DNA of 50,419 nt, from the NCBI RefSeq assembly GCF_001544215.1, contig NZ_BCQB01000021.1, forward strand, positions 1 through 50,419, in the 5' to 3' direction. This document shows positions 36,023-47,650 of the stretch, piece by piece. Made by a program: the position numbers and the translations under genes. Every line of letters begins with the position of its first letter. Positions within the stretch are counted from its first letter, which is position 1. Under the pieces are notes generated by a model. It was not told the origin of the DNA and made no database searches. It was given only the letters and a program-made list of their open reading frames with translations. Source of the DNA: Enterococcus durans NBRC 100479 = LMG 10746 (lineage in GTDB: Bacteria; Bacillota; Bacilli; Lactobacillales; Enterococcaceae).

Positions 36023-38017
36023 CTACTCTGAAGCTTTTAATTCAAGAATCATATCCCGTACATTGGCGGCGGTCTCGAAATCTAAAGCTTTGGCAGCATC
36101 TTTCATTTCTTTTTCTAATTTCATTAATAATGTAGCTTTTTCCTCTCGGGACATTTCTTCGTAGGATACTTGGACTGTTTCTTTCGCATCACTTTCAGAT
36201 TCTTTCGTGATGGAAATCAAATCACGAATTTCTTTGATGATCGTCTTAGGTACGATACCATGTTCTTTGTTGTAAGCCTCTTGGACCGTACGACGTCGTG
36301 CAGTTTCATCCATCGCTAACCGCATAGAGTCAGTTACTCTGTCTGCGTACATGATTACTTTACCTTCTGAGTTTCTTGCAGCACGCCCAATAGTTTGGAC
36401 CAATGATCGCTCACTACGTAAGAATCCTTCTTTATCCGCATCCAAAATAGCCACTAGAGACACTTCAGGCACATCAAGTCCTTCACGAAGTAAATTGATT
36501 CCGACTAAAACATCAAATTCTCCTAGACGCAAGTCTCGGATAATCTCCGTTCGTTCAAGTGTTTTGATATCACTGTGAAGATATTTGACTTTGATTCCTA
36601 ATTCTTTGAAATAATCCGTTAGATCCTCTGACATTTTTTTCGTTAACGTTGTCACAAAGACCCGCTGATCTTTTTCAACTTGTTCATTGATTTCTCCGAC
36701 AAGATCATCGATTTGTCCCATGATCGGCCGTACTTCAATGATTGGGTCAAGCAATCCAGTTGGGCGAATAATCTGTTGAATCACCGTATCAGTCTGTTCA
36801 TACTCATATGGTCCTGGTGTAGCAGAAACATAAACGATCTGATTTACATGTTTTTCAAACTCTTCTAGTCGTAAAGGTCGATTGTCCAGCGCAGATGGTA
36901 AACGGAACCCATAATCTACCAGCATTTGTTTTCTGGCACGGTCGCCATTATACATTCCTCGGATTTGTGGCATCGTAACATGTGATTCATCCACTACGAT
37001 CAACGAATCTTCCGGGAAAAAGTCAAGTAGCGTATAAGGCGGTTCTCCTTCTTTACGTCCGTCCATATGTCGCGAATAATTCTCGATCCCTGAGGTATAT
37101 CCCATCTCCAACATCATTTCAATATCGTAATTTGTTCGCTGTTCCAACCGCTGTGCTTCAAGCAGCTTGTTTTCATTACGCAGAACGGCTAGTCGTTGCT
37201 CAAGTTCAGCTTTTATATTCGCCACTGCATGTTCCATATGTTCATCATTCGTTACAAAGTGAGTGGCTGGGAAGATAGCTACATGTTCCGTCTCGCCAAG
37301 TACTTCTCCTGTTAAGGCATTGACTTCTCTGATCCTCTCAACTTCATCACCAAAAAATTCTACTCGCAACGCCCGCTCATCACGTGAAGCTGGGAAAATT
37401 TCCACGACGTCACCGCGCACTCGAAAACGACCGCGCTGAAAATCAATATCATTTCGTTCAAATTGTATGCCTACCAAACTTCGAATCAATTGATTACGAT
37501 CTAGTTCTGCGCCTTGTCTGATCGATACCACTTGTTTTTGGTATTCAAAGGGTGACCCCAATCCAAAAATACAAGAAACGGAGGCAATCACGATCACGTC
37601 GTTTCTTTCTAATAAAGAACTCGTCGCTGAATGTCGTAATTTATCGATCTCGTCGTTTACACTTGAATCTTTTTCAATATACGTATCGCTTGATGGCACA
37701 TAAGCTTCTGGTTGATAATAATCATAATAAGAAACAAAGTATTCCACCGCATTATTCGGAAAGAACTCCTTAAACTCTCCATACAATTGACCAGCTAATG
37801 TCTTGTTATGGGCAATGATCAAGGTTGGCTTATTTACTTTCTCGATCAAATTCGAAATCGTATAAGTTTTCCCTGTTCCTGTTGCGCCTAATAGTATCTG
37901 TGCTTTTTTACCCTTTATCACGCCATCAACTAACTGAGTGATTGCTTCTGGCTGATCACCAGCTGGCTGATATTTCGACACTAGTTCAAAGTGGCGGGAG
38001 GTATCTCTTTCTATCAT
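36023..38017 (-). CDS. uvrB: Excinuclease ABC subunit B
   Basis: Helicase-like damage verifier that receives DNA from UvrA and recruits UvrC. The 664-aa protein has Walker [11 protein letters not shown] near 43-52, the beta-hairpin [20 protein letters not shown] near 96-115, Walker B VVDESH near 342, helicase motif [11 protein letters not shown] near 543 and the C-terminal UVR motif ([20 protein letters not shown]), which contacts UvrC. AAGGAGG lies 7 nt before the ATG. First gene of the uvrBA operon. Confidence 0.98.
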   Translation of the reverse strand: MIERDTSRHFELVSKYQPAGDQPEAITQLVDGVIKGKKAQILLGATGTGKTYTISNLIEKVNKPTLIIAHNKTLAGQLYGEFKEFFPNNAVEYFVSYYDYYQPEAYVPSSDTYIEKDSSVNDEIDKLRHSATSSLLERNDVIVIASVSCIFGLGSPFEYQKQVVSIRQGAELDRNQLIRSLVGIQFERNDIDFQRGRFRVRGDVVEIFPASRDERALRVEFFGDEVERIREVNALTGEVLGETEHVAIFPATHFVTNDEHMEHAVANIKAELEQRLAVLRNENKLLEAQRLEQRTNYDIEMMLEMGYTSGIENYSRHMDGRKEGEPPYTLLDFFPEDSLIVVDESHVTMPQIRGMYNGDRARKQMLVDYGFRLPSALDNRPLRLEEFEKHVNQIVYVSATPGPYEYEQTDTVIQQIIRPTGLLDPIIEVRPIMGQIDDLVGEINEQVEKDQRVFVTTLTKKMSEDLTDYFKELGIKVKYLHSDIKTLERTEIIRDLRLGEFDVLVGINLLREGLDVPEVSLVAILDADKEGFLRSERSLVQTIGRAARNSEGKVIMYADRVTDSMRLAMDETARRRTVQEAYNKEHGIVPKTIIKEIRDLISITKESESDAKETVQVSYEEMSREEKATLLMKLEKEMKDAAKALDFETAANVRDMILELKASE

Positions 38018-38100
38018 TTTTCATCCTCCTTTTCATTCTCTCCCTTTCATTTTACGACCCGCAAAAAGAAAAGGAAAGCAAAGGCATTCCCTGTTTAGAA

Positions 38101-38126
38101 ATTATACCACACCGAACATACTTTCG
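38101..38126 (-). promoter_or_regulatory. SOS (LexA/DinR) box and -10 of the uvrBA promoter
   Basis: CGAACATACTTTCG at 38113-38126 matches the Gram-positive SOS consensus CGAACATATGTTCG at 12 of 14 positions. It lies immediately upstream of an extended -10, TGGTATAAT, read on the minus strand (TATAAT at 38106-38101), so bound LexA would block polymerase. It is about 95 bp before the uvrB start. Confidence 0.8.
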
Positions 38127-38237
38127 CCACCGAAATGCGTCACGAAAGAATGTCAGCTTTTTTTATCACAAATGTCATATTTTATAACATGAGATGTTAG
38201 TAAAAGAGATTTTTTTCATTTTTTTATGCACAAAATC

Positions 38238-38267
38238 TTGTCTAGTTTATCTATTTTCGCCTATAAT
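38238..38267 (+). promoter_or_regulatory. Promoter of the glutamine ABC transporter operon
   Basis: TTGTCT (38238-38243), 18 bp, TATAAT (38262-38267), about 43 bp before the ATG at 38311. Confidence 0.75.
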
Positions 38268-38310
38268 ATAAAAACATGAAATAGTTATTGAAAAAATTAG
38301 GAGGTTGATT

Positions 38311-39807
38311 ATGAAAAAAAGGCATTTGCTTTACTCAATTATTTTCATAATGACAGGACTTGTTACATTTGCCACTGGCTACAGTGTACAAGCTGACAAT
38401 ACAAAAACAACGGAATCAAGCACAAGCGAGACGATGCAAAAAATAGAGCCTAAAAAAGACACTTACGTCATTGCAAGTGATTCGGCTTTTGCACCATTCG
38501 AATTTCAGAACGCTGATGGTGAATATGAAGGAATTGACGTCAAACTCATGGAAGCTATCTCAAAACTCCAAGACATCAATATCCGCATGGATTATCGCGG
38601 TTTCGCTGCTGCTCTACAAGCTCTAGACTCCGGCCAAGCCGACGGTATGATTTCAGGAATGACCGTAACAGATGAACGAAAACAAAGTTATGATTTTTCT
38701 GATCCTTATTTCAACAGCGGTATCCAAATCGCTGTCAAAAAGGGCGATACTTCAATCAAATCATATAAAGACCTAAAAAATAAAACTGTTGGCGCCAAGG
38801 TAGGAACTGAAAGTGCGGACTTTTTAGATGCTAATCAGAGTAAATATGGCTACAAAATCAAATATTTCGATGCGGCCGATCAATTGTATGACGGCTTGAA
38901 AGTTGGCGCCATCGACGCTATGATGGATGACTATCCAGTAATCGGTTATGCCATCAAACAAGGACAAGCACTTGAAACACCAATCAAAAGAGAATCAGGC
39001 GGTGTTTATGCATTTGCTGTCAAAAAAGGCCAAAACCAAGAACTTCTTCAAATGTTCAACGAAGGTTTAAAAGAATTAAAACGAACTGGCGAATACGATA
39101 AAATCATCAATAAATACATTTCAGATGACAGCAGTTCAGAAAAAACAAAAGCAAACGAATCAACAATCGTTGGTTTGATCCAAAATAATTACAAATCCTT
39201 ACTTAAAGGTTTATGGAAAACGATTCTTTTAACGCTGATCTCATTTGCTTTAGCACTGATCGTGGGAATCATTTTCGGCTTATTCAGTGTAGCACCGATC
39301 CGTGCATTACGCACGCTTGCTACCATCTATGTCGATATTATCCGTGGTATCCCAATGATGGTACTAGCATTTTTCATTTTCTTTGGACTACCAGGTATTC
39401 TTGGATTTACCATCCCTGATTTTATTGCCGGGATTATCACATTGACCTTGAATGCTAGCGCGTATATCGCTGAGATTGTCCGCGGTGGGATCAAAGCTGT
39501 ACCAGTAGGTCAAATGGAAGCATCTCGCAGTCTAGGTTTGCCATACAACCGTACAATGCAAAAAATCATTTTGCCACAAGCAATCAAGATCATGTTACCA
39601 TCATTCGTCAACCAATTTGTTATCTCATTAAAAGATACAACCATTATTTCAGCAATTGGCGTTGTCGAATTATTGCAAACTGGTAAAATCATCGTTGCCC
39701 GTACGACGCAAAGTACGTATGTGTACTTGATCATCGCAATCATGTATTTGATCTTGATCACTGCCCTGACTAAATTAGCAAAAGTTTTAGAAAAGAAGGT
39801 GAAATAA
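38311..39807 (+). CDS. glnP: Amino-acid (glutamine-type) ABC transporter, fused substrate-binding and permease protein
   Basis: One 498-aa chain combines an extracytoplasmic binding domain with the membrane permease. Signal sequence 1-28, a Ser/Thr linker, the solute-binding domain of the polar amino-acid family at about 45-265 ([35 protein letters not shown]), then a permease with about five helices from 290. The EAA loop is [14 protein letters not shown] near 405. Lactococcal GlnP has two binding domains; this one has a single one. The ATG at 38311 has AGGAGG 6 nt upstream. Glutamine specificity is inferred from family resemblance. Confidence 0.92.
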   Translation: MKKRHLLYSIIFIMTGLVTFATGYSVQADNTKTTESSTSETMQKIEPKKDTYVIASDSAFAPFEFQNADGEYEGIDVKLMEAISKLQDINIRMDYRGFAAALQALDSGQADGMISGMTVTDERKQSYDFSDPYFNSGIQIAVKKGDTSIKSYKDLKNKTVGAKVGTESADFLDANQSKYGYKIKYFDAADQLYDGLKVGAIDAMMDDYPVIGYAIKQGQALETPIKRESGGVYAFAVKKGQNQELLQMFNEGLKELKRTGEYDKIINKYISDDSSSEKTKANESTIVGLIQNNYKSLLKGLWKTILLTLISFALALIVGIIFGLFSVAPIRALRTLATIYVDIIRGIPMMVLAFFIFFGLPGILGFTIPDFIAGIITLTLNASAYIAEIVRGGIKAVPVGQMEASRSLGLPYNRTMQKIILPQAIKIMLPSFVNQFVISLKDTTIISAIGVVELLQTGKIIVARTTQSTYVYLIIAIMYLILITALTKLAKVLEKKVK

Positions 39808-39808
39808 C

Positions 39809-40546
39809 ATGGCAGAAAAAATCTTGGTAGAACATCTTGTAAAAAAATACGGTGACAATACTGTTTTGAACGACATCAACGTTTCAATCAATGAAGGCGA
39901 TGTTGTTTGTATCATCGGCCCTTCTGGTTCAGGAAAAAGTACTTTTCTTCGTTGTTTGAATCGTCTAGAAGAACCTTCAGATGGCGATATCATCATTGAC
40001 GGCGCACATTTGATGGATAAAAATACAGACATCAATCTTGTAAGACAGCATATTGGAATGGTATTCCAACATTTCAACCTGTTTCCTCACCTTTCAGTTT
40101 TAGAAAATATCATTTTAGCTCCAATGGATCTTAAAAAAGAAACAAGAGAAGCCGCAGAGAAAAAAGCAATCAAATTACTTCAAACTGTCGGTCTCGAAGA
40201 TAAGAAAGATATGTATCCAGAAATGCTTTCCGGCGGACAAAAACAACGTGTCGCTATCGCACGCGCATTGGCGATGAATCCTGACATCATGTTATTCGAT
40301 GAACCAACTTCTGCTCTTGATCCAGAAATGGTTGGCGATGTATTGAATGTTATGAAAAAGTTAGCCAAACAAGGAATGACCATGGTCATCGTTACCCATG
40401 AAATGGGCTTTGCTAAAGAAGTCGCTAACCGCGTCATGTTCATCGATGATGGAAACTTTCTAGAAGATGGCACACCACAACAAATCTTTGAAAATCCACA
40501 AAATGAACGAACAAAAGATTTCTTAGATAAAGTATTGAACATCTGA
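39809..40546 (+). CDS. glnQ: Amino-acid ABC transporter ATP-binding protein
   Basis: ATPase that drives the fused permease encoded 1 nt upstream. The 245-aa protein has Walker [10 protein letters not shown] near 35-43, Q-loop FQHFNLF near 86, signature [13 protein letters not shown] near 137-149, Walker [13 protein letters not shown] near 160-171 and the switch His in VTHEMGFA near 197. AAGGTG precedes the ATG. The close spacing and shared terminator make a two-gene operon typical of glutamine/glutamate importers. Confidence 0.95.
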   Translation: MAEKILVEHLVKKYGDNTVLNDINVSINEGDVVCIIGPSGSGKSTFLRCLNRLEEPSDGDIIIDGAHLMDKNTDINLVRQHIGMVFQHFNLFPHLSVLENIILAPMDLKKETREAAEKKAIKLLQTVGLEDKKDMYPEMLSGGQKQRVAIARALAMNPDIMLFDEPTSALDPEMVGDVLNVMKKLAKQGMTMVIVTHEMGFAKEVANRVMFIDDGNFLEDGTPQQIFENPQNERTKDFLDKVLNI

Positions 40547-40603
40547 TCTCGTCAGATATTGAAATGAACACCATTCATAAAGAACTATAGGTACACAAAA
40601 AAA

Positions 40604-40661
40604 CGGATCGAGGCTGGGCAAAAGTAAGAAACACTTCTGTCTCAGCCTCGATTCGCTTTTT
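40604..40661 (+). terminator. Terminator of glnPQ made of a short GAGGCTGGG element
   Basis: CGGATCGAGGCTGGGCAAAAGT pairs with ACTTCTGTCTCAGCCTCGATTCG, then CTTTTT on the plus strand. The arms are the same as the ends of the 172-bp element at 25685-25857, with the interior missing. Confidence 0.88.
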
Positions 40662-40702
40662 CATGTGCAAATACAAAATATCAGCAATATCCCATTCAGT
40701 AT

Positions 40703-40758
40703 AAAAAGACCGAGTAAACAACAGCAATGCGATCCAACAGTTGTTACTCGGTCTTCAT
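40703..40758 (-). terminator. Terminator of dnaJ
   Basis: AAAGACCGAGTAAACAAC pairs with GTTGTTACTCGGTCTT around a 17-nt loop. On the minus strand it is followed by TTTTTATAC, and on the plus strand by CATTTTTT, so it may work both ways. Confidence 0.88.
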
Positions 40759-40803
40759 TTTTTAATTTGACTAAAACAATCGCCTTCAAGCTATCAAAAA
40801 CGA

Positions 40804-41973
40804 CTATTTACGCTTTTTTCCACCAAACGCATCCTTTACCTTATCAAAGAAGCCATCTTCTTGTTGTTCTTCAACCTTCATCCCACCTGCTTCAGCAAAT
40901 GCACGCAAGGCTTCACGTTGTTGCTCATTAAGATTCTTAGGCGTGATCAGTTTCACTTTGACATGTTGGTCACCCGTAGCCCCACCACGAAGCTTAGGCG
41001 CACCCTTACCACGTAGACGGAAGTTTGTCCCAGTTTGAGTTCCCGCAGGAATTTTCAATTTCACATCCCCATGGACAGTCGGCACTTGTACTTCGTCACC
41101 TAACGCAGCTTGAACAAAACTCAAAGGTAATTCATAATAGATTTCTGAACCATCACGATCAAAGATATCACTTTCTTCTACACGGAAAATAACATAAAGA
41201 TCACCGAAAGGCCCACCATTTTCACCAGCCTCACCTTGGCCAGCTAAACGCATTTGTTGCCCTTCTTCTACACCAGCTGGTACATTTACCTTCACTGAAT
41301 GAGCTTTCTTTTCATGACCAGAACCATGACAAGTTGGACAAGGATCTTTGATTTCTTTCCCAGTACCATGACAGACATCACATGTTTGACGACTCATCAC
41401 TCGTCCAAGTGGTGTCTGACGTTCTACATTGATCGTACCTGCTCCATGACATTTGTGACAAGTCGTTGGTTGTGTTCCTGGTTTTGCACCATTCCCATTA
41501 CACGTGTGACAGACTTCTTCACGGTTGTATTTGATTTCTTTTTCAACACCAAAAATCGCTTCTTCAAAAGAAAGGTCTACAGTATATTGTAAATCCGCTC
41601 CTTGACGAGGGGCATTAGGATCAACCGTTCGGCCGCCTCCTCCAAAGAATGAATCAAAGATGTCTTCAAATCCACCAAAGCCACCGCCAGAGAATCCACC
41701 GAATCCGCCGCCAAAGCCACCACCGGCTCCGCCAGCTCCATAATTAGGATCGGTACCAGCATGACCATATTGATCATAGGCAGCACGCTTTTGCGGGTCA
41801 CTTAAAATCTCATAAGCTTCTGATACTTCTTTGAATTTTTCTTCTGCATCAGGTTCTTTATTGATATCTGGATGGTATTTCTTTGATAGCTTACGATAAG
41901 CTTTTTTGATTTCGTCTTCAGAAGCTCCTTTTGCGAGCCCTAAGACTTCATAATAATCACGTTTTGTTGCCAT
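40804..41973 (-). CDS. dnaJ: Chaperone protein DnaJ
   Basis: Co-chaperone that delivers substrates to DnaK and stimulates its ATPase. The 389-aa protein has the J domain (1-70, HPD at about 33-35), a Gly/Phe-rich stretch at about 76-115, the zinc domain with four CxxCxGxG repeats ([32 protein letters not shown] at about 152-215), then the C-terminal substrate domains and a basic end. AGGAGG lies 7 nt before the ATG. It follows dnaK but is separated by 347 bp with terminators and its own promoter. Confidence 0.98.
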   Translation of the reverse strand: MATKRDYYEVLGLAKGASEDEIKKAYRKLSKKYHPDINKEPDAEEKFKEVSEAYEILSDPQKRAAYDQYGHAGTDPNYGAGGAGGGFGGGFGGFSGGGFGGFEDIFDSFFGGGGRTVDPNAPRQGADLQYTVDLSFEEAIFGVEKEIKYNREEVCHTCNGNGAKPGTQPTTCHKCHGAGTINVERQTPLGRVMSRQTCDVCHGTGKEIKDPCPTCHGSGHEKKAHSVKVNVPAGVEEGQQMRLAGQGEAGENGGPFGDLYVIFRVEESDIFDRDGSEIYYELPLSFVQAALGDEVQVPTVHGDVKLKIPAGTQTGTNFRLRGKGAPKLRGGATGDQHVKVKLITPKNLNEQQREALRAFAEAGGMKVEEQQEDGFFDKVKDAFGGKKRK

Positions 41974-42022
41974 AGGCTTTCCTCCTATTGGTTCTCATCA
42001 TTTCCACGTCGCTTGTTATCAT

Positions 42023-42052
42023 ATCATATTTTTACTAAAACAAAAACTGCAA
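42023..42052 (-). promoter_or_regulatory. Separate promoter of dnaJ
   Basis: On the minus strand TTGCAG and TATGAT are 18 bp apart, about 50 bp before the dnaJ start. No CIRCE inverted repeat is present here, so this promoter is not under HrcA by that route. Confidence 0.6.
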
Positions 42053-42074
42053 CTTTGAAGTATTTTCAAAAGAA

Positions 42075-42100
42075 AAAGCCAAAGTAGCAACTTTGGCTTT
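42075..42100 (-). terminator. Second terminator between dnaK and dnaJ
   Basis: AAAGCCAAAGT pairs perfectly with ACTTTGGCTTT around AGCA, followed on the minus strand by TTCTTTTG. Confidence 0.85.
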
Positions 42101-42124
42101 AAACATGCTCAGTCTTAAAGAAAC

Positions 42125-42173
42125 AGAGCCATAAAACCATTATCGGCTGACTATTTCAAACTTTTATGGCTCT
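42125..42173 (-). terminator. First hairpin after dnaK
   Basis: AGAGCCATAAAA pairs with TTTTATGGCTCT around a 25-nt loop; the tail on the minus strand (GTTTCTTTAAG) is only partly T-rich. With the hairpin at 42075 it forms a double barrier before dnaJ. The rest of the 347-bp gap, 42174-42320, shows nothing else. Confidence 0.65.
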
Positions 42174-42320
42174 ATCGTTTTCTTAGCGACCTCTGCTTAC
42201 TAAAGTGTCCAAAGGCCTTCCTCTAATGAAGACAAGCTTGAACACGCGAAGAAATCTCAGCTCTATTCAAGACTTGTCTTCCATATAAATAGCCTATTTA
42301 CAAACAACTCGACGAGTCAA

Positions 42321-44186
<1,866 letters not shown>

Positions 44187-44204
44187 TTATTCAATCATGA
44201 CTTT

Positions 44205-44768
44205 TTACTGCGCAACGATGACCATTGTCGGTCTCAACACGCGGTCATGTAATTTGTAGCCTTCTTGAAGCACTTCTACGATCGTATCCGCAGGAACATC
44301 TTCCGATGCAGGTACTGTTTGTACCGCTTGATGGAGATTTGGATCGAATGCTTCACCCTTTGCAGGGATTTTTTCAATACCTTCTTCTCTAAGTGCATGT
44401 CTCAAACTTTCCAAAACCATTTCCACACCTTTTTTCAGGCTGGCACCTTGGTCATCGGAAACTTCCGTTGATAATGCACGTTCTAAGTTATCGATAGAAG
44501 GTAATAATTTTTTTGCTAAATCTTGCGAACGATATTTTTGCAACTGTTCACGTTCGTTCTTCCCACGATTTGCCATATTCGCGATTTCTGCACGAGCACG
44601 CAAATATTTATCTTCCATTTCTTCAAGTTCAGCTTTCAAATTCTCAATTTCAAATTCTTCGGCTTCAATTTCAGAAACACCGGAATCTTCGACAGCTTCC
44701 ATATCGATTTCCGGGTCGGGATGAGTATCCGTAACTTCTTGATCTAATTCTTCTTGGTTTTCTTTCAC
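44205..44768 (-). CDS. grpE: Nucleotide exchange factor GrpE
   Basis: Releases ADP from DnaK. The 187-aa protein has an acidic N-terminus, a long coiled coil (about 35-80, [19 protein letters not shown]) and the C-terminal beta domain with the signature around [14 protein letters not shown] to [15 protein letters not shown]. It starts at GTG 44768, supported by AAAGGA 10 nt upstream. Lies between hrcA and dnaK in the CIRCE-controlled operon. Confidence 0.97.
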   Translation of the reverse strand: MKENQEELDQEVTDTHPDPEIDMEAVEDSGVSEIEAEEFEIENLKAELEEMEDKYLRARAEIANMANRGKNEREQLQKYRSQDLAKKLLPSIDNLERALSTEVSDDQGASLKKGVEMVLESLRHALREEGIEKIPAKGEAFDPNLHQAVQTVPASEDVPADTIVEVLQEGYKLHDRVLRPTMVIVAQ

Positions 44769-44855
44769 GATACAGTCTTCCTTTCATTATTCAGTCAGCT
44801 GTTTGATTGATTCAACCTTACTTGGAGAATTCAATCCTTACAATCCGTTTTAACA

Positions 44856-45899
44856 CTAAGAACCTGATAAATCAAGCGAGCGGTAATAGTCGGCAAGTTT
44901 CACCGCTAATTCCTGACGATAGACATCCACCAAACCAAACATCTTAGAATACGGCATGCTAGTTGGTCCTAACAATGCTATTGTACCTCGACCATGCCCG
45001 GCAATCTCGTAACTTGCTTGGATCATACTCATATTCTGCAAAAGATCGTTGCCTAGTTCAGTACCAATCTTGATATGGATATCACTATCCATCGGTACGA
45101 TCATCTGCGTCAATTCATAGGTATCAGTCATAAAGGAAAACATCGACTTGAATTGGTCAAGATCCTGGTGTGATTCATAATCTAATAGATTCATTTGTCC
45201 ACTTACATAAACTTTATCTTCTAACGCATGACCGAGTACCGTATCAAAAAGATTAGACATCCCTTCAGTTGTTTGGAAGTACTTATGCAAGATCATTGGA
45301 ATTTCTGTTCGCAATTTGTGATAGACCGTCACTAGAGGATCTCCCACTAGACGATCATTGACAATGCGAACCATTTTTTCTAGGTCTTGACTTCCTAAAT
45401 TCTCTGGAAGTGTAAATACTTGGCTTTCCACATTGCCTTTGTCCGTCACGACGATTGCAATAATCTGTCGGCTATTCAAAGGAATGATTCGAAATCCAGT
45501 TAATCGGCGGTCTTTGATTTCTGGCCCTAACGAGAAAGTCGTATAACTAGTCAGCTGGGATAAAATTTCAGCAGATTGCTTGATGATCTCGTTGATTTCA
45601 TGAAACTCTTTGCTTAAAGACTGCCGAATCTGTTGCAAATCATCGTTTGGCACACGAGCCGGCTTTAGCAAATGGTCCACGTAATAACGATAGCCAAGTA
45701 CTGAAGGTATCCTTCCTGAAGACGAGTGAGTCTTAAGCAAAAGGCCTTCATCTTCTAGTGCTTTCATATCATTGCGAATTGTTGCCGAGCTTGCCTCGAC
45801 TCCTTCTTCCATTAACGTTTTGGAACCAACGGGCACGCCACTACTCGTATAGCTTTGGATGATCAGACGTAAAATCTCACTTTGTCTTTGTGTTAACAT
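44856..45899 (-). CDS. hrcA: Heat-inducible transcription repressor HrcA
   Basis: Represses class I heat-shock operons by binding CIRCE; folding by GroEL keeps it active. The 347-aa protein has an N-terminal winged HTH (MLTQRQSEILRLI, then SSATIRNDMKALEDEGLL) and the C-terminal GAF-like domain with GTIALLGPTSMPYSK near the end. The ATG at 45899 is chosen because GAGGTG lies 6 nt upstream; a GTG three codons earlier lies in that site. First gene of the operon, directly behind two CIRCE elements, hence autoregulated. Confidence 0.97.
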   Translation of the reverse strand: MLTQRQSEILRLIIQSYTSSGVPVGSKTLMEEGVEASSATIRNDMKALEDEGLLLKTHSSSGRIPSVLGYRYYVDHLLKPARVPNDDLQQIRQSLSKEFHEINEIIKQSAEILSQLTSYTTFSLGPEIKDRRLTGFRIIPLNSRQIIAIVVTDKGNVESQVFTLPENLGSQDLEKMVRIVNDRLVGDPLVTVYHKLRTEIPMILHKYFQTTEGMSNLFDTVLGHALEDKVYVSGQMNLLDYESHQDLDQFKSMFSFMTDTYELTQMIVPMDSDIHIKIGTELGNDLLQNMSMIQASYEIAGHGRGTIALLGPTSMPYSKMFGLVDVYRQELAVKLADYYRSLDLSGS

Positions 45900-45914
45900 C
45901 TTCCTCACCTCTTG

Positions 45915-45941
45915 TTAGCACTCTTATCTTCTAAGTGCTAA
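45915..45941 (-). promoter_or_regulatory. CIRCE operator, proximal
   Basis: TTAGCACTC, 9 bp, AAGTGCTAA: the HrcA-binding inverted repeat with one mismatch (A for G). It lies just downstream of the -10 box, at the expected transcription start. Confidence 0.93.
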
Positions 45942-45951
45942 CCCACTTATT

Positions 45952-45980
45952 AATATAGCAAGAAGCCCTACCTGTGTCAA
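45952..45980 (-). promoter_or_regulatory. Promoter of hrcA-grpE-dnaK
   Basis: On the minus strand TTGACA and TATATT are separated by 17 bp, placed between the two CIRCE elements. Confidence 0.88.
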
Positions 45981-45997
45981 GAAAAATAGATCTATTT

Positions 45998-46024
45998 TTA
46001 GCACTCTCTTAAGTCGAGTGCTAA
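45998..46024 (-). promoter_or_regulatory. CIRCE operator, distal, perfect
   Basis: TTAGCACTC, 9 bp, GAGTGCTAA: an exact consensus CIRCE, about 18 bp upstream of the -35 box. Flanking bases extend the dyad (CTATTTTTAGCAC on one side, GTGCTAAAAATAG on the other), so it could also end transcription weakly. Confidence 0.95.
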
Positions 46025-46147
46025 AAATAGACCTAACCAGTAAGACTATTGATCTATCAGTGTTTCATCAGCTTTTCAAACCTTTTTAAAAATACTTTTC
46101 ACTTTCTTTTTTTGCTTTTTATAAAAATTTAACGTTTAAAAATGTTT

Positions 46148-47320
46148 TCAAATTTCATCTCCTAATAAAAAACGTTCAAATACATTGTTTCCTAAAAATA
46201 TTCCTTTAGGTGTAAGATAGATTCTCTCATCAGCATTAACAAGCAGCCCCTCATTTTCCAACTCAATCAGCACAGTCGAATACAATGATTCTATTGAACA
46301 TTGGTAACGCGTTTGGAAGTGTTTTTTTGAAATCCCCATTTTTTTCCGCAATCCCAAAAACATTTCTTCTTCTATCTGATTTTTCTTAGACAGTTCCTCT
46401 TTTTCTAAAACAGGCAACTCCCCTTGTCTCAATGGACGTAGATAATGTTGGATCGGTCCCTTATTTCGATAACGATTATTCCCAAGATAGCCACTAGCAC
46501 CTGCACCAAAACCAAAATAGTGGTCATTGTTCCAATACATCAAATTATGCTGAGACTCATGCCCAGTCAAACCAAAATTACTGATTTCATATTGGTGACG
46601 CCCATGTTTCTCCATTGCCTCGATCGTTTCTTCAAACATCCTTGTCTCTGTTTCTTGATCTGGCAACTCCAGTCTCCCTTGTCGTACCCAGTTCATAAAC
46701 ATTGTTTTATTTTCTAAAATCAATGAGTACAACGAATAATGAGGTAAATCAAGCGCTAAAGCTTGCTCTAATGTCTGCCGATATCCTTCAAGTGTTTGAC
46801 CTGGAAGAGCATAAATCAGATCAATACTTACATTATTAAAATTCTCCGCTTCCAAAAAGGACATCGTTTGATAAACATCTTCAGCGGTATGCTTTCGACC
46901 AATTTTTTTCAATAATTTATTATCAAAAGTCTGCACTCCCATTGACAAACGATTAACTCCATAATTTTTCATCACCTGCAGCTTCTCACGCGTAAGGTCA
47001 CCAGGATTGGCTTCCACAGTAAACTCTTTCCCATCTTTAAAAGGTAAGATTTCCCGTGCGCCCGCCAACAAGCGATCCAACTGATTCGCTGACAGTGATG
47101 TTGGTGTGCCACCACCAACATATAACGTCTCTAAATCAGCCACCGGATATTTCTCCGTCATGATTCTCATTTCTTCCAAAAGCATCTCAACATATTCATC
47201 GACCGGCTGCCCCTCTAAAAAGACTTTATTAAAATCACAGTAATAACAAATATGTTCGCAAAATGGGATATGGATATACGCAGAAACCTTACGCTCTGCG
47301 GAATTTATTATTTCATTCAT
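46148..47320 (-). CDS. hemW: Radical SAM heme chaperone HemW
   Basis: Member of the HemN-like radical SAM family now regarded as a heme-insertion chaperone; older annotations call it oxygen-independent coproporphyrinogen III oxidase. The 390-aa protein has the cluster motif CEHICYYC near 21-28, the SAM-binding GGGTPTSL near 69-76, EANPGDL near 103 and the C-terminal HemN domain. It lacks the extra N-terminal region of true HemN. AAGGAG lies about 11 nt before the ATG. In Bacillus hemW precedes hrcA in the same order as here. Confidence 0.93.
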   Translation of the reverse strand: MNEIINSAERKVSAYIHIPFCEHICYYCDFNKVFLEGQPVDEYVEMLLEEMRIMTEKYPVADLETLYVGGGTPTSLSANQLDRLLAGAREILPFKDGKEFTVEANPGDLTREKLQVMKNYGVNRLSMGVQTFDNKLLKKIGRKHTAEDVYQTMSFLEAENFNNVSIDLIYALPGQTLEGYRQTLEQALALDLPHYSLYSLILENKTMFMNWVRQGRLELPDQETETRMFEETIEAMEKHGRHQYEISNFGLTGHESQHNLMYWNNDHYFGFGAGASGYLGNNRYRNKGPIQHYLRPLRQGELPVLEKEELSKKNQIEEEMFLGLRKKMGISKKHFQTRYQCSIESLYSTVLIELENEGLLVNADERIYLTPKGIFLGNNVFERFLLGDEI

Positions 47321-47360
47321 TAATTTTCTTTCTCCTTACGTCGAAAAGTCGTACTGATTT

Positions 47361-47610
47361 TCGACCTTCTTTAAACGGTGTTCAAGTACTAGCTCCTTGA
47401 AATAAGCCATAAATTTCTAAAACATGAAAAGCTGTTTGAGAAATTTCTTTCTTATTGTCATCGGAGCTACCTAGCACTCTCACGACCTCTTATCAAACGG
47501 TGCTCAAGCGATTGCTCCTGCGGAATTAAGTTCAAAAAATACAAAAATATGGAAAGCTATTTTCGATTTTTGCTCTTAATTCTTGGAGCAGATCATCGCT
47601 TTCACGACCT
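47361..47610. repeat. Two tandem copies of a 121-bp palindromic unit
   Basis: Unit 1 starts at CGACCTTCTTTAAACGGTG (47362), unit 2 at CGACCTCTTATCAAACGGTG (47483), and a third CGACCTCT appears at 47605, so the period is about 121 bp. Each unit has outer arms (unit 2: AAGCGAT...GCTCC with GGAGC...ATCGCTT) and an inner stem (GAATTAAG with CTTAATTC). The copies differ by many substitutions but keep the pairing. They fill the gap between hemW and the integrase. Confidence 0.75.
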
Positions 47611-47650
47611 CTCATATACGCATACTAACTGTATTTGGTAAACAAATCCA

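Noticed and set aside
47361-47610. CRISPR-like array
   Set aside because: Only two long diverged units that fold on themselves; no short identical repeats with unique spacers and no cas genes.
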